Translations under genes and position numbers: made by a program
Shown: positions 43,078 through 51,962 of the stretch, piece after piece
Layout of the letters: the number at the start of each line of letters is the position of its first letter
Position numbering within the stretch: the first letter of the stretch is position 1
Notes under the pieces: model-generated
What the model saw: only the letters and a program-made list of their open reading frames with translations
Told to the model about the DNA's origin: nothing
Databases searched by the model: none
Assembly: GCF_020686965.1 (NCBI RefSeq)
Contig: NZ_JAJEPS010000006.1
Coordinates: forward strand, 62,001-126,000
Direction: 5' to 3'
DNA length: 64,000 nucleotides
DNA from: Hominiventricola filiformis
GTDB lineage: Bacteria; Bacillota; Clostridia; Lachnospirales; Lachnospiraceae

Positions 43078-44688
43078 TTACAACGGAATATTACCATGTT
43101 TTTTCGGAATTTCAGCTACTTGTTTGTTTTTCAGCATTTTCATAGCTGCCATAAGTCTTCTTCTCGTCTCAGACGGCTTGATGACTTCCGTTACAAAACC
43201 ACGGGATGCAGCTACATACGGATTCATAAATTTTTCCTTGTATTCCTGTACCAACTGCTCTCTGGTCTCTTCTTTATTTTCTGCCTCGCTGATCGTACGT
43301 TTAAATGCAATATTAACAGCACCTTCTGCTCCCATAACCGCAATCTCTGCTCCCGGCCATGCGTAGACAACATCCGCTCCCATGTTCTTACTATTCATGG
43401 CAATGTAAGCTCCACCGTATGCTTTTCTCATGATGACAGAAATCTTCGGCACGGTTGCTTCGGAAAATGCATACAGCATTTTTGCTCCATGACGGATAAT
43501 TCCCTTGTGTTCCTGGGCAGTTCCCGGCATAAAAGCAGGCACGTCCACCAGAACGACCAGAGGGATATTGTAGCAGTCACAGGTTCGAATAAAACGGGCC
43601 GCTTTATCAGAAGAATCGCAGTCCAAACTTCCTGCCAGTACCATGGGCTGATTAGCTACAATGCCGACACTCTGTCCACCAATACGGGCATGGCCAACCA
43701 CAATGTTTTTTGCAAAATCTTTTTGCACTTCCATAAAGGAATCTTTGTCACAGATCCGGTCAATCACATCCAGTACATCATATGCTTTTCTGGAATTGTC
43801 CGGCACGATATCTGTCAGATCCTCACAGTGGTCATATGGCTCAATTTTATTTCTTCTTACCAGATTATTTAAATTATACAGCAGAGATTTTTTTGCCGAA
43901 GTATCTTCTTTGTCTTTGATCATCTTCGGTTTTTCAAGATAACTGGATGGCAGGTAAGAAAGAAGTTTCCGGATGCCTGCAAAACAGGTCTCCTCATCTT
44001 TGTAGGTAAAATGAGTCACACCGCTCTTTGTTGCATGAACAGCAGCCCCGCCCAGTTCCTCTACAGTGCAGGTCTCATTTACAACAGTTTTTACTACCTG
44101 CGGGCCGGTAATAAACATCTTGCCGATATCTTCTACCATGAAAATATAATCACAGATCGCCGGAGAATAGCATGCTCCGCCTGAGCAGGGGCCTACGATT
44201 ACGGCAATCTGCGGAATGACGCCGGATGCTTTGGTATTTCTCAGGAAAATATTCGCATAACCGCTCAGAGAATCAATTCCCTCCTCAATACGTGCTCCGC
44301 CGCTGTCGTTAATCATGATGATCGGAGCTTTCATATCATACGCCATATCCTGAATACGGGCAATTTTCATAGAGTGGTACTCACCCAGGGAACCGCCGAT
44401 AACCGTAAAGTCTTCAGAAGATACAAATACAGTCTTACCGCCGATCTCACCGTAACCAGTCACAACGCCATCACCCGGCACTCTTTTCTTGTCCAGTCCA
44501 AAATCATCAATTCGGGATTCAATAAAGTTATCTACTTCCACAAAAGTGCCCGGATCAAAGAGCATTTCAATTCGCTCTCTGGCGGTCAGTTTGCCGCTCT
44601 TATGCTGCTTCTCAATACGATCCTGTCCGCCTGCCTGCAGGATACGTTTCCTTCTCTTGTCCAGGGCACTGAGTCTTTCCTTCCACAT
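43078..44688 (-). CDS. Acyl-CoA carboxyltransferase / decarboxylase alpha (PccB/MmdA-like)
   Basis: Carboxyltransferase subunit of a biotin-dependent enzyme, 536 residues. The two crotonase-like halves carry G-G-S-L-G-E and the oxyanion-hole stretches S-G-G-A-R and G-P-C-S-G-G-A in the N-half, and A-G-S-L-D and R-K-A-Y-G-G-A-Y in the C-half. It acts on propionyl-, methylmalonyl- or another acyl-CoA. No biotin carrier, biotin carboxylase or sodium-pump subunits are in the window, so it must pair with subunits encoded elsewhere. It is a single-gene unit under the operator pair upstream. Confidence 0.9.
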   Translation of the reverse strand: MWKERLSALDKRRKRILQAGGQDRIEKQHKSGKLTARERIEMLFDPGTFVEVDNFIESRIDDFGLDKKRVPGDGVVTGYGEIGGKTVFVSSEDFTVIGGSLGEYHSMKIARIQDMAYDMKAPIIMINDSGGARIEEGIDSLSGYANIFLRNTKASGVIPQIAVIVGPCSGGACYSPAICDYIFMVEDIGKMFITGPQVVKTVVNETCTVEELGGAAVHATKSGVTHFTYKDEETCFAGIRKLLSYLPSSYLEKPKMIKDKEDTSAKKSLLYNLNNLVRRNKIEPYDHCEDLTDIVPDNSRKAYDVLDVIDRICDKDSFMEVQKDFAKNIVVGHARIGGQSVGIVANQPMVLAGSLDCDSSDKAARFIRTCDCYNIPLVVLVDVPAFMPGTAQEHKGIIRHGAKMLYAFSEATVPKISVIMRKAYGGAYIAMNSKNMGADVVYAWPGAEIAVMGAEGAVNIAFKRTISEAENKEETREQLVQEYKEKFMNPYVAASRGFVTEVIKPSETRRRLMAAMKMLKNKQVAEIPKKHGNIPL

Positions 44689-44725
44689 ATGTTATACACC
44701 TCTTATATTTCTTAGTCTATATTAT

Positions 44726-44738
44726 TTTGACTCTCAAA
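44726..44738. promoter_or_regulatory. FabT/MarR-like operator, promoter-proximal copy
   Basis: TTTGA-N3-TCAAA palindrome overlapping the last base of the -10 box and the start region. Same half-sites and spacing as the FabT consensus of streptococci. Confidence 0.65.
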
Positions 44739-44766
44739 GTATATAACATTCGATATTATTTGTCAA
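44738..44766 (-). promoter_or_regulatory. Promoter of the carboxyltransferase gene
   Basis: Minus strand TTGACA (44761-44766), 17 bases, TATACT (44738-44743), 50 bases before the ATG. Confidence 0.85.
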
Positions 44767-44771
44767 TATAT

Positions 44772-44784
44772 TTTGACTTTCAAA
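44772..44784. promoter_or_regulatory. FabT/MarR-like operator, upstream copy
   Basis: Second TTTGA-N3-TCAAA palindrome, 46 bases from the first and just upstream of the -35. The two copies also share flanking TAT bases, so the pair brackets the core promoter. Confidence 0.65.
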
Positions 44785-44814
44785 CTATATTGTATTTGTA
44801 AGTGTCCATTTATT

Positions 44815-46029
44815 CTAATTCCTGCGTAATGCTTCAATCGGGCTCAAATGTGCCGCTTTTCTTGCAGGATAAATTCCGAAGAAGATACCAACGGTGCAGG
44901 AAAATACAGTCGCTCCAATGACAGCTCCTGCACTGACTGCAGGCCCAAAGCTGACCATAGGCAGTGCGCAGACGGCATAGGCCCCTGCAATTCCAATTAC
45001 AATTCCAATCATGCCGCCAATGCCGGTAATAATGGCGGACTCTGCCAGAAATTGCAGCAGGATTGATTTCGTCCGGGCTCCCAATGCTTTTCGGATTCCG
45101 ATCTCCCGTGTCCGCTCGGTAACGGATACCAGCATAATATTCATAACGCCAATGCCGCCGACCAACAGAGAAATAGCCGCCACCAGCATAATGAAAATGG
45201 TAATCATATCGAGTACCTGCATAATAGATGCCATCTGGCTTTCAAAATCCTCTGTCAGAAACGCATCCTGTCCTGTCATTCCATGGCGGGCATTTAGCAG
45301 ATTGACACCCTTTTCTGCAAGCTCAGCCGTCGCAGATGTATTCTCAGAGAATAGATATACCGAATCAAAGTCCTGGTTTTCTGCCCAGTAGGAATCCGAT
45401 GTAAGCGGCACTGTTATACCAAGATAATCGCCATACCCTTCATTTACAAAAGTTCCATCCAGTGCTTTTTTCACGCCTACAATCCGGACATCCTTAATGG
45501 AACTTCCATCATCCATTTCAAACGTAAGCCCCACCACATCAGCAGTCCCAAACATCCGAATAGCATCTTTTTCTGATAGAACCGCCACATCCAATCCACT
45601 GTCGTAATCATCCCAGGTAAACCAGTGTCCATAAAGCATGGTTGGATTCGTGGAATACTCGTAATCCGGGTCCGTATAATCGACTACTGCTTCGAAATTT
45701 CCTTTTCCGGTCTTAACGCTGTTCACTATGGAGCCTGCCATGGAACTGACTCCTTTTACACCCGGAAGTTTTCTTAATGCATCCCTGTCTTCTGCCGTCA
45801 CCGTCGGTATTTCACCATCCAGATTGGAATTGGCATAAATATATATCTGTCCTCCTGCCACAGAAGTGAGCTCATTCTCCATCTCGGATTTTGCTCCGTT
45901 TCCGATGGACATAATCAGAATAACAGAAGAGACACCAATAATAATGCCGAGCATGGTCAGGAACGACCGGCCCTTGTTCATTTTAATATTGGACAATGCC
46001 ATTTTTATGTATTCGAAAAGCTGTCCCAT
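44815..46029 (-). CDS. ABC transporter permease, MacB type
   Basis: A 404-residue permease: one N-terminal helix (about 20-42), a large outside MacB-like domain (about 43-280), and three C-terminal helices. G-V-M-N-I-M-L-V-S-V-T-E-R-T-R-E-I-G-I-R near 300 is the family signature. It extrudes a substrate or signals across the membrane with the ATPase and adaptor of the same operon. GGAGG precedes the ATG; 3 bases separate it from the adaptor. Confidence 0.93.
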   Translation of the reverse strand: MGQLFEYIKMALSNIKMNKGRSFLTMLGIIIGVSSVILIMSIGNGAKSEMENELTSVAGGQIYIYANSNLDGEIPTVTAEDRDALRKLPGVKGVSSMAGSIVNSVKTGKGNFEAVVDYTDPDYEYSTNPTMLYGHWFTWDDYDSGLDVAVLSEKDAIRMFGTADVVGLTFEMDDGSSIKDVRIVGVKKALDGTFVNEGYGDYLGITVPLTSDSYWAENQDFDSVYLFSENTSATAELAEKGVNLLNARHGMTGQDAFLTEDFESQMASIMQVLDMITIFIMLVAAISLLVGGIGVMNIMLVSVTERTREIGIRKALGARTKSILLQFLAESAIITGIGGMIGIVIGIAGAYAVCALPMVSFGPAVSAGAVIGATVFSCTVGIFFGIYPARKAAHLSPIEALRRN

Positions 46030-46032
46030 GCT

Positions 46033-47430
46033 TTATTCCTCCACAGGCGTAACCTGCATTCCTTCCTCAATTCCGGCATCCACGCTTAATACCACCTGTT
46101 CGGTTCCGTCAAGACCTTCTTTCACCTCCGTTGCCTCTGCGGAGGAAAGTCCGGTTGTGATGATTCGTTTTTCAATCATCCCATTTTCATTAACGATATA
46201 AACAAAGCTTCCGTCTTTTCCAATGTTGACTGCCTCGATGGGAACCGTTACCACATTTTCTGCCTTATTTCCCTGGATCGTTACTTTCCCGTCCACGCCC
46301 AGATATAGATCCTGATCCGGATTGTCAATGTGGATCTCCGCCGTCACAAGAGCAGCGCCTTTTTCATTCTTTGTCGCAGAACGGCTGATGCGGGTAACGG
46401 TTCCCTCATACGGTTTACCAACAATCGTAATTGCTGCTTTCTGTCCTTCTTTTACCTTCTCCAGATCACTCTTATTGAGTGACACCTTCACGCAGACATT
46501 TTCTGTACTTTCCACGGTGAGTAATTCTCCGTTTTCTTCCACTGTTCCGCCATTCACAGCCTTCACATCCGTGACAACACCATTAAATTCTGCTTTCAGT
46601 CCATCTTTCATCTGCGCTACTGCATCCGTCACCTGGGAAGCCTTTAATGCTGCCAGATCTTTGGTTGCCTCGATCTGTTTCTTTCCGCTGGCCGTGAGCA
46701 TGGAATCCTCCGTGGAGTTCTTGATCCCTTTCTGCTCAGACAGATTGCTCTGGAAATCAGCCAGCTCTTCTTCTTTTACCATCAATGTGTTATTTGCCTG
46801 GTCAATCTTATTCTGATACTCTTCCACATCATTTTCATGGCCTTCGTTCTGGGCTTCTCGCAAGAAACATCCCATATCCGTAATGTACTGCTTCAGTGCA
46901 TGGACTTCTGCTTTCCAATCCTCCACCTGCTGCTCCAGAATCTCCACATCATGGCTGGAACGGCTGTATTCGGAAGCATCTTTGTTGCTCTTACCTACCG
47001 TGTTCTCATAGGTATATTTTGCTTCATCATTCTGAAGCTCTGCTTCCTTCTGTCTTTCCTCCAGATCCTGTGCATCATAGACCAGCATCACATCTCCTGC
47101 TGCCACTGCATCTCCCGCCTGCACCTTACACTCGGATATCTTCGCTCCCACCGGTGAAAAATACGTCTTTGACTCCTCCGTGGTCACGGTACCGCTGGCA
47201 TCTACACTCTGCTCAATATTTCCTACCTGTGCAGAGCGGACCGACACCATGGGAAGCGCTGCAGGAGTAAGCATTCTGCTCACTGCAAATCCCACAATAA
47301 CAACGGCTGCCACACCGGCGATGATCCGTTTCTTCCGTTTCTTTTTCTGCTCCGGCGTCAGCGTCTTCTTCTGTACTGTAAGTTCCGTCGTATTCTTTTC
47401 TTTTTTCGCCTTAGACTTCTTTAAAATCAT
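46033..47430 (-). CDS. MacA/HlyD-family efflux adaptor
   Basis: A 465-residue membrane-fusion-type adaptor: Lys-rich N-terminus, one membrane helix (about 40-57), first half of the lipoyl-like domain (A-G-D-A-V-A-A-G-D), long coiled-coil hairpin (about 115-250), second half and beta-barrel, and a membrane-proximal end (G-L-x-x-x-x-V-V). Start ATG at 47430 is 8 bases from GGGAGG and overlaps the ATPase gene. In a Gram-positive it extends the permease toward the wall. Confidence 0.9.
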   Translation of the reverse strand: MILKKSKAKKEKNTTELTVQKKTLTPEQKKKRKKRIIAGVAAVVIVGFAVSRMLTPAALPMVSVRSAQVGNIEQSVDASGTVTTEESKTYFSPVGAKISECKVQAGDAVAAGDVMLVYDAQDLEERQKEAELQNDEAKYTYENTVGKSNKDASEYSRSSHDVEILEQQVEDWKAEVHALKQYITDMGCFLREAQNEGHENDVEEYQNKIDQANNTLMVKEEELADFQSNLSEQKGIKNSTEDSMLTASGKKQIEATKDLAALKASQVTDAVAQMKDGLKAEFNGVVTDVKAVNGGTVEENGELLTVESTENVCVKVSLNKSDLEKVKEGQKAAITIVGKPYEGTVTRISRSATKNEKGAALVTAEIHIDNPDQDLYLGVDGKVTIQGNKAENVVTVPIEAVNIGKDGSFVYIVNENGMIEKRIITTGLSSAEATEVKEGLDGTEQVVLSVDAGIEEGMQVTPVEE

Positions 47431-48136
47431 CTTCATGTCCTCCCTTTGCCTCTTCATTATAAAAATCAGCTTCTACTTTTCCGTCTTTGATCCGGATTAC
47501 CCGGTGTACCTGCGCTGCGATCTCATCATCATGGGTGATAAGAATCACTGTTCTTCCGTCTTTGTGAAGATCTTTTAAAATGTTCATAATTTCCTGGGTC
47601 GACCGGGAGTCGAGATTTCCCGTCGGTTCGTCTGCCAGGATTACCGGAGGTTTTGCCGCGATGGCCCTTGCAATGGCTACCCTCTGCTGCTGTCCTCCTG
47701 ACATCTCGCTGGGCTTATGATCCATTCGCTGGGCAAGTCCTACCATTTTCAGGGATTCCTGAGCCAGTGCCTCCCGCTCTTTCTTGCCTACTCCCCGGTA
47801 AATCAACGGCAATTCCACATTTTCCTGCGCCGTCAGGTTGGGAATCAGATTAAATCCCTGAAAAATAAAACCAATCTCCACATTCCGGATATCCGACAAT
47901 TCGTCATCTGACATATGAGAGACATCCTTTCCATTCAAATAATAGGATCCGGAAGTCGGTATATCCAAACATCCCAGCATGTTCATCAAAGTTGATTTTC
48001 CAGAGCCAGAATGACCGATGATTCCCACGAACTCTCCCTGATCTATGGTGAGACTCACGTGATCCAGTGCACGCACCTCATTTTCACCAGGATTATAAAT
48101 TTTACACATATCCCGTACTTCTACAAGTGGTTTCAA
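47411..48136 (-). CDS. ABC transporter ATP-binding protein, MacB/LolD type
   Basis: A 241-residue ATPase with Walker A G-H-S-G-S-G-K-S-T near 40, Q-loop, signature M-S-G-G-Q-Q-Q-R-V near 140 and Walker B V-I-L-A-D-E-P-T-G-N-L-D. A TTG at 48136 is chosen because AGGAG lies 10 bases before it; the GTG four codons earlier overlaps the ribosome site. First gene of the three-gene ABC operon. Relatives export peptides, antibiotics or lipids; substrate unknown. Confidence 0.93.
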   Translation of the reverse strand: MKPLVEVRDMCKIYNPGENEVRALDHVSLTIDQGEFVGIIGHSGSGKSTLMNMLGCLDIPTSGSYYLNGKDVSHMSDDELSDIRNVEIGFIFQGFNLIPNLTAQENVELPLIYRGVGKKEREALAQESLKMVGLAQRMDHKPSEMSGGQQQRVAIARAIAAKPPVILADEPTGNLDSRSTQEIMNILKDLHKDGRTVILITHDDEIAAQVHRVIRIKDGKVEADFYNEEAKGGHEDDFKEV

Positions 48137-48279
48137 AATAGAGAACACTCCTCTCTTTGATTAACAATCAGAATTTATAAAGCTTTTATACCTTACCATA
48201 AATTTTTTCAAATATGTGGGATTTCGGAGAATCTTTAGAAATGTTAAGAATATCAAAGGAATTTTAGTCTTTCTGAAAA

Positions 48280-48310
48280 AAAGAGCTGTCCGGAATTCGG
48301 ACAGCTCTTT
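48280..48310 (-). terminator. Terminator after metF
   Basis: Thirteen-base perfect stem AAAGAGCTGTCCG/CGGACAGCTCTTT with a 5-base loop and a T-tract. Between it and the ABC ATPase is an AT-rich stretch with a possible TTGAAA/TATAAA promoter at 15-base spacing, too poor to call. Confidence 0.92.
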
Positions 48311-48324
48311 TATAAAACTTGGAA

Positions 48325-49203
48325 TTAGATTCCAGCCTGCTCCAGCAGTGCCGGGATCTTGGACTCCCAACCAAGGGCCATAATATGTACACCCTGGCAG
48401 TAGGGCTTACACTCTTTAATAATACGTGCAGCAATCTCAACACCAGTGATACCTGCTTTGGTCTTTTCTTTATCTGCTTTCAGTTCCTCGATCATCTCAT
48501 CCGGAACATGAATACCGGCAACGTTGTTGTTCATGAATTTTGCCATTCCGGCAGATTTCGGAATAATGATACCAACCTGTACCGGTTTTCCGAACTGTTT
48601 TGCTTTCTCCATGAACTTAATAAATTTCTCCGGCTCAAAAACAGCCTGGGTCTGGAAGTAATCAGCACCTGCAGCCACTTTTCTCTCCATCTTTGCAAGC
48701 TGTGCATCAACGGAATCACTGCACGGAGATACAACCGCACCTTTAGAGAATTTCGGCGGCTCACCTACCAGCTGATTTCCACCAAGATCTACGCCTGACT
48801 CCAGCAGTTTCACTGTGTGAAGAAGGGATACGGAATCAAGGTCAAATACCGGTTTTGCCTGGGGATGATCACCCATCTTTGTATGATCGCCGGTCAGGCA
48901 GAGAATATTCTCAATACCGAACATAGCAGCGCTTAAGAGATCTGACTCCAGAGCGATACGGTTTCTGTCCCGGCATGCCAGCTGGAAGATCGGATCCATT
49001 CCTGCATCTTTTAAGACCTTGCACATTGCAAGAGAACCAAGACGCATAACAGAAGACTGATTATCTGTTACGTTTACGGCATGAACACCTTTCAGATATG
49101 TTTTTGCTTCCTCTACCAGTTCCTCTACATGGATTCCTTTAGGCGGTCCTACTTCAGCAGAAACTACGAATTCACCACGGTCAAATAATTCTTTCATTTT
49201 CAT
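48325..49203 (-). CDS. metF: Methylenetetrahydrofolate reductase catalytic subunit
   Basis: Reduces methylene-THF to methyl-THF in the Wood-Ljungdahl methyl branch and methionine synthesis. The 292-residue TIM barrel has E-V-G-P-P-K-G near 17-23, L-C-L-T-G-D-H near 105-111 and Q-A-V-F-E-P near 186-191. It lacks an NADH domain of its own and is expected to take electrons from the RnfC2 subunit through MetV. Last gene of rnfC2-metV-metF. Confidence 0.95.
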   Translation of the reverse strand: MKMKELFDRGEFVVSAEVGPPKGIHVEELVEEAKTYLKGVHAVNVTDNQSSVMRLGSLAMCKVLKDAGMDPIFQLACRDRNRIALESDLLSAAMFGIENILCLTGDHTKMGDHPQAKPVFDLDSVSLLHTVKLLESGVDLGGNQLVGEPPKFSKGAVVSPCSDSVDAQLAKMERKVAAGADYFQTQAVFEPEKFIKFMEKAKQFGKPVQVGIIIPKSAGMAKFMNNNVAGIHVPDEMIEELKADKEKTKAGITGVEIAARIIKECKPYCQGVHIMALGWESKIPALLEQAGI

Positions 49204-49224
49204 TCTATTATTGCTCCAATCCTT

Positions 49225-49845
49225 TTATTTTACCTCATCGTCTGTTGCGAAGTTATGAATCTGTGTCGGGCATTTCAGCGCGTCAAGCCGTCCGATTTCT
49301 TTCAGACGTCTGTAAATACGCTCCCAGCCGCACTCCATATCACTGTCTACTTCACATTTTCCATTCTTGGAACCACCGCACTGTCCGTTCACAAGGCTCT
49401 TGGAACATGCCGTGATCGGGCAGATTCCGCCTGTCAGGTTCAGATAGCACTCACCGCACTGGTCACATTTGTACTCCAGCGGAGTCACACCCTGGAAGCC
49501 AGGTACCGGATATGTATCGCAAGCTGCACAGACTTTTTTGTCAGCCAGATATTCTGCCACGGTCTGTACACCCACACCACAGGAGAATACTAACACCAAA
49601 TCTGCTTCCTGAATCTTGCTCATATGTTTTTTAAGACGTAATTCCATGTTTTCCGGGTTACAGATATAATCCGTTGTCATGATTCCTGTCACATTTCCTT
49701 CAGCGGCAAGTTCCTTCTGAAGTTCAACAGCTTCTTTTTCCGGAAAACGAACTTCTTTGCATCCATGACAGTTGATGATGAACACCTTTTTTCCAGCTGT
49801 CAGGGAAGTGATCGTTTCTTTTGCTTTTAACTGGGTAATCAACAT
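49225..49845 (-). CDS. metV: MetV, zinc/iron-sulfur partner of MetF
   Basis: A 206-residue MTHFR C-terminal family protein. Two cysteines in C-D-Q-C-G-E-C precede G-G-I-C-P-I-T-A-C-S-K and N-G-Q-C-G-G, a cluster-binding pattern. It is thought to stabilise MetF and connect it to electron donors. The last ~100 residues are nearly the same as residues 95-195 of the neighbouring RnfC2 protein, indicating a duplication. Confidence 0.9.
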   Translation of the reverse strand: MLITQLKAKETITSLTAGKKVFIINCHGCKEVRFPEKEAVELQKELAAEGNVTGIMTTDYICNPENMELRLKKHMSKIQEADLVLVFSCGVGVQTVAEYLADKKVCAACDTYPVPGFQGVTPLEYKCDQCGECYLNLTGGICPITACSKSLVNGQCGGSKNGKCEVDSDMECGWERIYRRLKEIGRLDALKCPTQIHNFATDDEVK

Positions 49846-49846
49846 A

Positions 49847-51811
49847 TTACTTCATCCCCCTTACTGCACCTTTTCCGGCTTTGATACTGTTGATGATCGG
49901 AATCTTGGAAGAACAGATATACTGACAGCATCTGCACTCTACGCAATCCATGACGTTCATGTCTTTCATTCCCTGCCAGTTCTCTTCTTTTGCATATTTC
50001 ACAAAATACAGCGGAGAAAGTTCCATCGGACAGACATCGACACAGCGTCCGCACTTAATACACGGCTGCTCTTTTGTCTCATCCGGTTCAATGGCAATAA
50101 TACCGTTGGAGCCTTTCATCATCGGTACGTCCAGTGTATTCAGCGGGAATCCCATCATCGGTCCGCCCATCTTGACCAGTACGTCATCGTCAGTGAATCC
50201 CCCACAATAATCGATCAGGTCTTTTACGCTGGTGCCGATCTTGATAATAAAATTGCCCGGGTTCTTGATCTTCTCGCCTGTTATCGTTGTAACACGCTCG
50301 ATCAGAGGCATGCCTTTCTGGATCGCATCGGAAATTGCCTTTACAGTACTGATATTATCTACGATAACACCAACATCTGCCGGAAGACCGCCGCTTGGAA
50401 CCTTTCGTCCCATCACGCGCTTGATCAGAGTCTTCTCAGCACCCTGCGGGTATTTGGTTCTTGCAACGAAGACTTCCATGTTGCCGATGTTGGCAATTTT
50501 TTCCTGCAGCAGTTCGATGGCATCCGGTTTGTTATCCTCAATGACAATGATACCTTTCTCAGCACCGGTTGTCTTCAGGATTGCTTTCAGACCAAAAATA
50601 ATGTCATCTGCAAACTCAAGGAGAACTTTGTGGTCTGCTGTTAAATATGGCTCACATTCACATCCATTGAGAAGAATGGTATCAACTGGTTTGGCGGGTT
50701 TCAGTTTGACACAGGTCGGGAAACCTGCACCACCCATACCAACGATTCCTGCTTCTTTGACAATCTCAATGATCTCATCCGGAGTCAGGCTGTTAAGATC
50801 ACCATGGGGCTGTACAGACTCATGCAGTGTGTCTTTTCCATCGGACTCAATGACAACAGCCATTACTTCGCTGCCTCTTGTTCCATGCATACGCGGTTCC
50901 ACTGCAACAACGGTTCCGCTTACGCTGGAATGAACCGGAGCGCTGATAAATCCTGCTGCTTCACCGATTTTCTGACCAACTTTGACTGTATCGCCCACCT
51001 GAACGATCGGATTGGCCGGAGCGCCCAGATGCTGTGACATGGAGATCACCAGTGTCTTTGGCTCCGGGAATTTCTTCAGTGCAATATGCTCACTGAATTC
51101 CTTATGCTCTGACGGATGAACGCCGCCATAGTATCCATTCAGCCTGTCGTCTCTGATCGACTTCACATACTCGTTGATCACTTTGAAATTTACTTTGGAG
51201 AAATCGCGAACCTGCACCGGCTGGTTCAAAAATTCTTCGAGCCGCCCCTGTTTCGCCAGTCTTTGATAAATTTTCTCCCATGCGCAGTCCTTATTAGGAT
51301 CGACTTCGCATTTTCCATTCTTTGCGCCGCCGCACTGTCCATTGACAAGACTCTTTGAACAGTCGACGATCGGACAGACGCCTCCGGTAATATTCAGATA
51401 GCACTGTGCGCATGCATCACAGCTCTTCTTAGTAAGAGCCATACCGTGATGTCCTCTGTAGTTCAGTGTATTACTTGCAGCAATCACTGGCTTTCCTGCC
51501 AGGTCTGCAACCGTCTGAATACCAAGACCACAGGAAATGACTGCCACGTGCTCTGTTCCTTCCGGAATCAGATCCTGTAATTTTCTTTCTGTGTGCATCT
51601 TGTTGCACAGGAAATCAACTTTTGCACTGCCCGTAACGGTTTTGCCCTGCTCAGCAGCGATCTTCAGGAACTCATCGCAATCCGGCTCATCAACAGTGTC
51701 AAATTCTTTGAAACACTTGTTGCAGGCAATCACAAACAGATTGTCCTTTCCCTCCAGGACGGATGCGAGCTCATCACTGCTTTTCAGCTTGTACTTTGTA
51801 TAATTTTCCAA
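49847..51811 (-). CDS. rnfC2: MetV-RnfC2 fusion: electron-input subunit of the MTHFR complex
   Basis: A 654-residue protein. Residues 1-200 are a second MetV-like domain; residues 225-560 are RnfC/Nqo1-like with the flavin/NADH-type G-M-G-G-A-G-F-P-T near 362-370 and an SLBB region; the end has two [4Fe-4S] sets (C-I-K-C-G-R-C-V-D-V-C-P and C-V-E-C-R-C-C-Q-Y-I-C). It matches the RnfC2 of Acetobacterium woodii-type MTHFR complexes, feeding NADH electrons to MetFV. No membrane Rnf genes are present here. TTG start with GGAAGGTG upstream; first gene of the operon. Confidence 0.9.
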   Translation of the reverse strand: MENYTKYKLKSSDELASVLEGKDNLFVIACNKCFKEFDTVDEPDCDEFLKIAAEQGKTVTGSAKVDFLCNKMHTERKLQDLIPEGTEHVAVISCGLGIQTVADLAGKPVIAASNTLNYRGHHGMALTKKSCDACAQCYLNITGGVCPIVDCSKSLVNGQCGGAKNGKCEVDPNKDCAWEKIYQRLAKQGRLEEFLNQPVQVRDFSKVNFKVINEYVKSIRDDRLNGYYGGVHPSEHKEFSEHIALKKFPEPKTLVISMSQHLGAPANPIVQVGDTVKVGQKIGEAAGFISAPVHSSVSGTVVAVEPRMHGTRGSEVMAVVIESDGKDTLHESVQPHGDLNSLTPDEIIEIVKEAGIVGMGGAGFPTCVKLKPAKPVDTILLNGCECEPYLTADHKVLLEFADDIIFGLKAILKTTGAEKGIIVIEDNKPDAIELLQEKIANIGNMEVFVARTKYPQGAEKTLIKRVMGRKVPSGGLPADVGVIVDNISTVKAISDAIQKGMPLIERVTTITGEKIKNPGNFIIKIGTSVKDLIDYCGGFTDDDVLVKMGGPMMGFPLNTLDVPMMKGSNGIIAIEPDETKEQPCIKCGRCVDVCPMELSPLYFVKYAKEENWQGMKDMNVMDCVECRCCQYICSSKIPIINSIKAGKGAVRGMK

Positions 51812-51915
51812 TTGCTCACCTTCCTTATGATGATTTTATTTATTAAATGTATCATAAAATGAACTTTTTATCCAGCTTTAATAATAAAAATCATAAATTA
51901 TTTTTATAAGTAAAA

Positions 51916-51950
51916 AACCGGTCTGCATAAATCTCCCCTGCAAACCGGTT
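51916..51950 (-). terminator. Terminator of pepD
   Basis: Minus strand AACCGGTTTGCA pairs with TGCAGACCGGTT (one mismatch), followed by TTTTAC. Confidence 0.8.
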
Positions 51951-51962
51951 AAACCAGTACTA

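Noticed and set aside
49772..50644. Forward open frame of 290 codons opposite rnfC2
   Set aside because: Overlaps conserved iron-sulfur and SLBB coding on the other strand.
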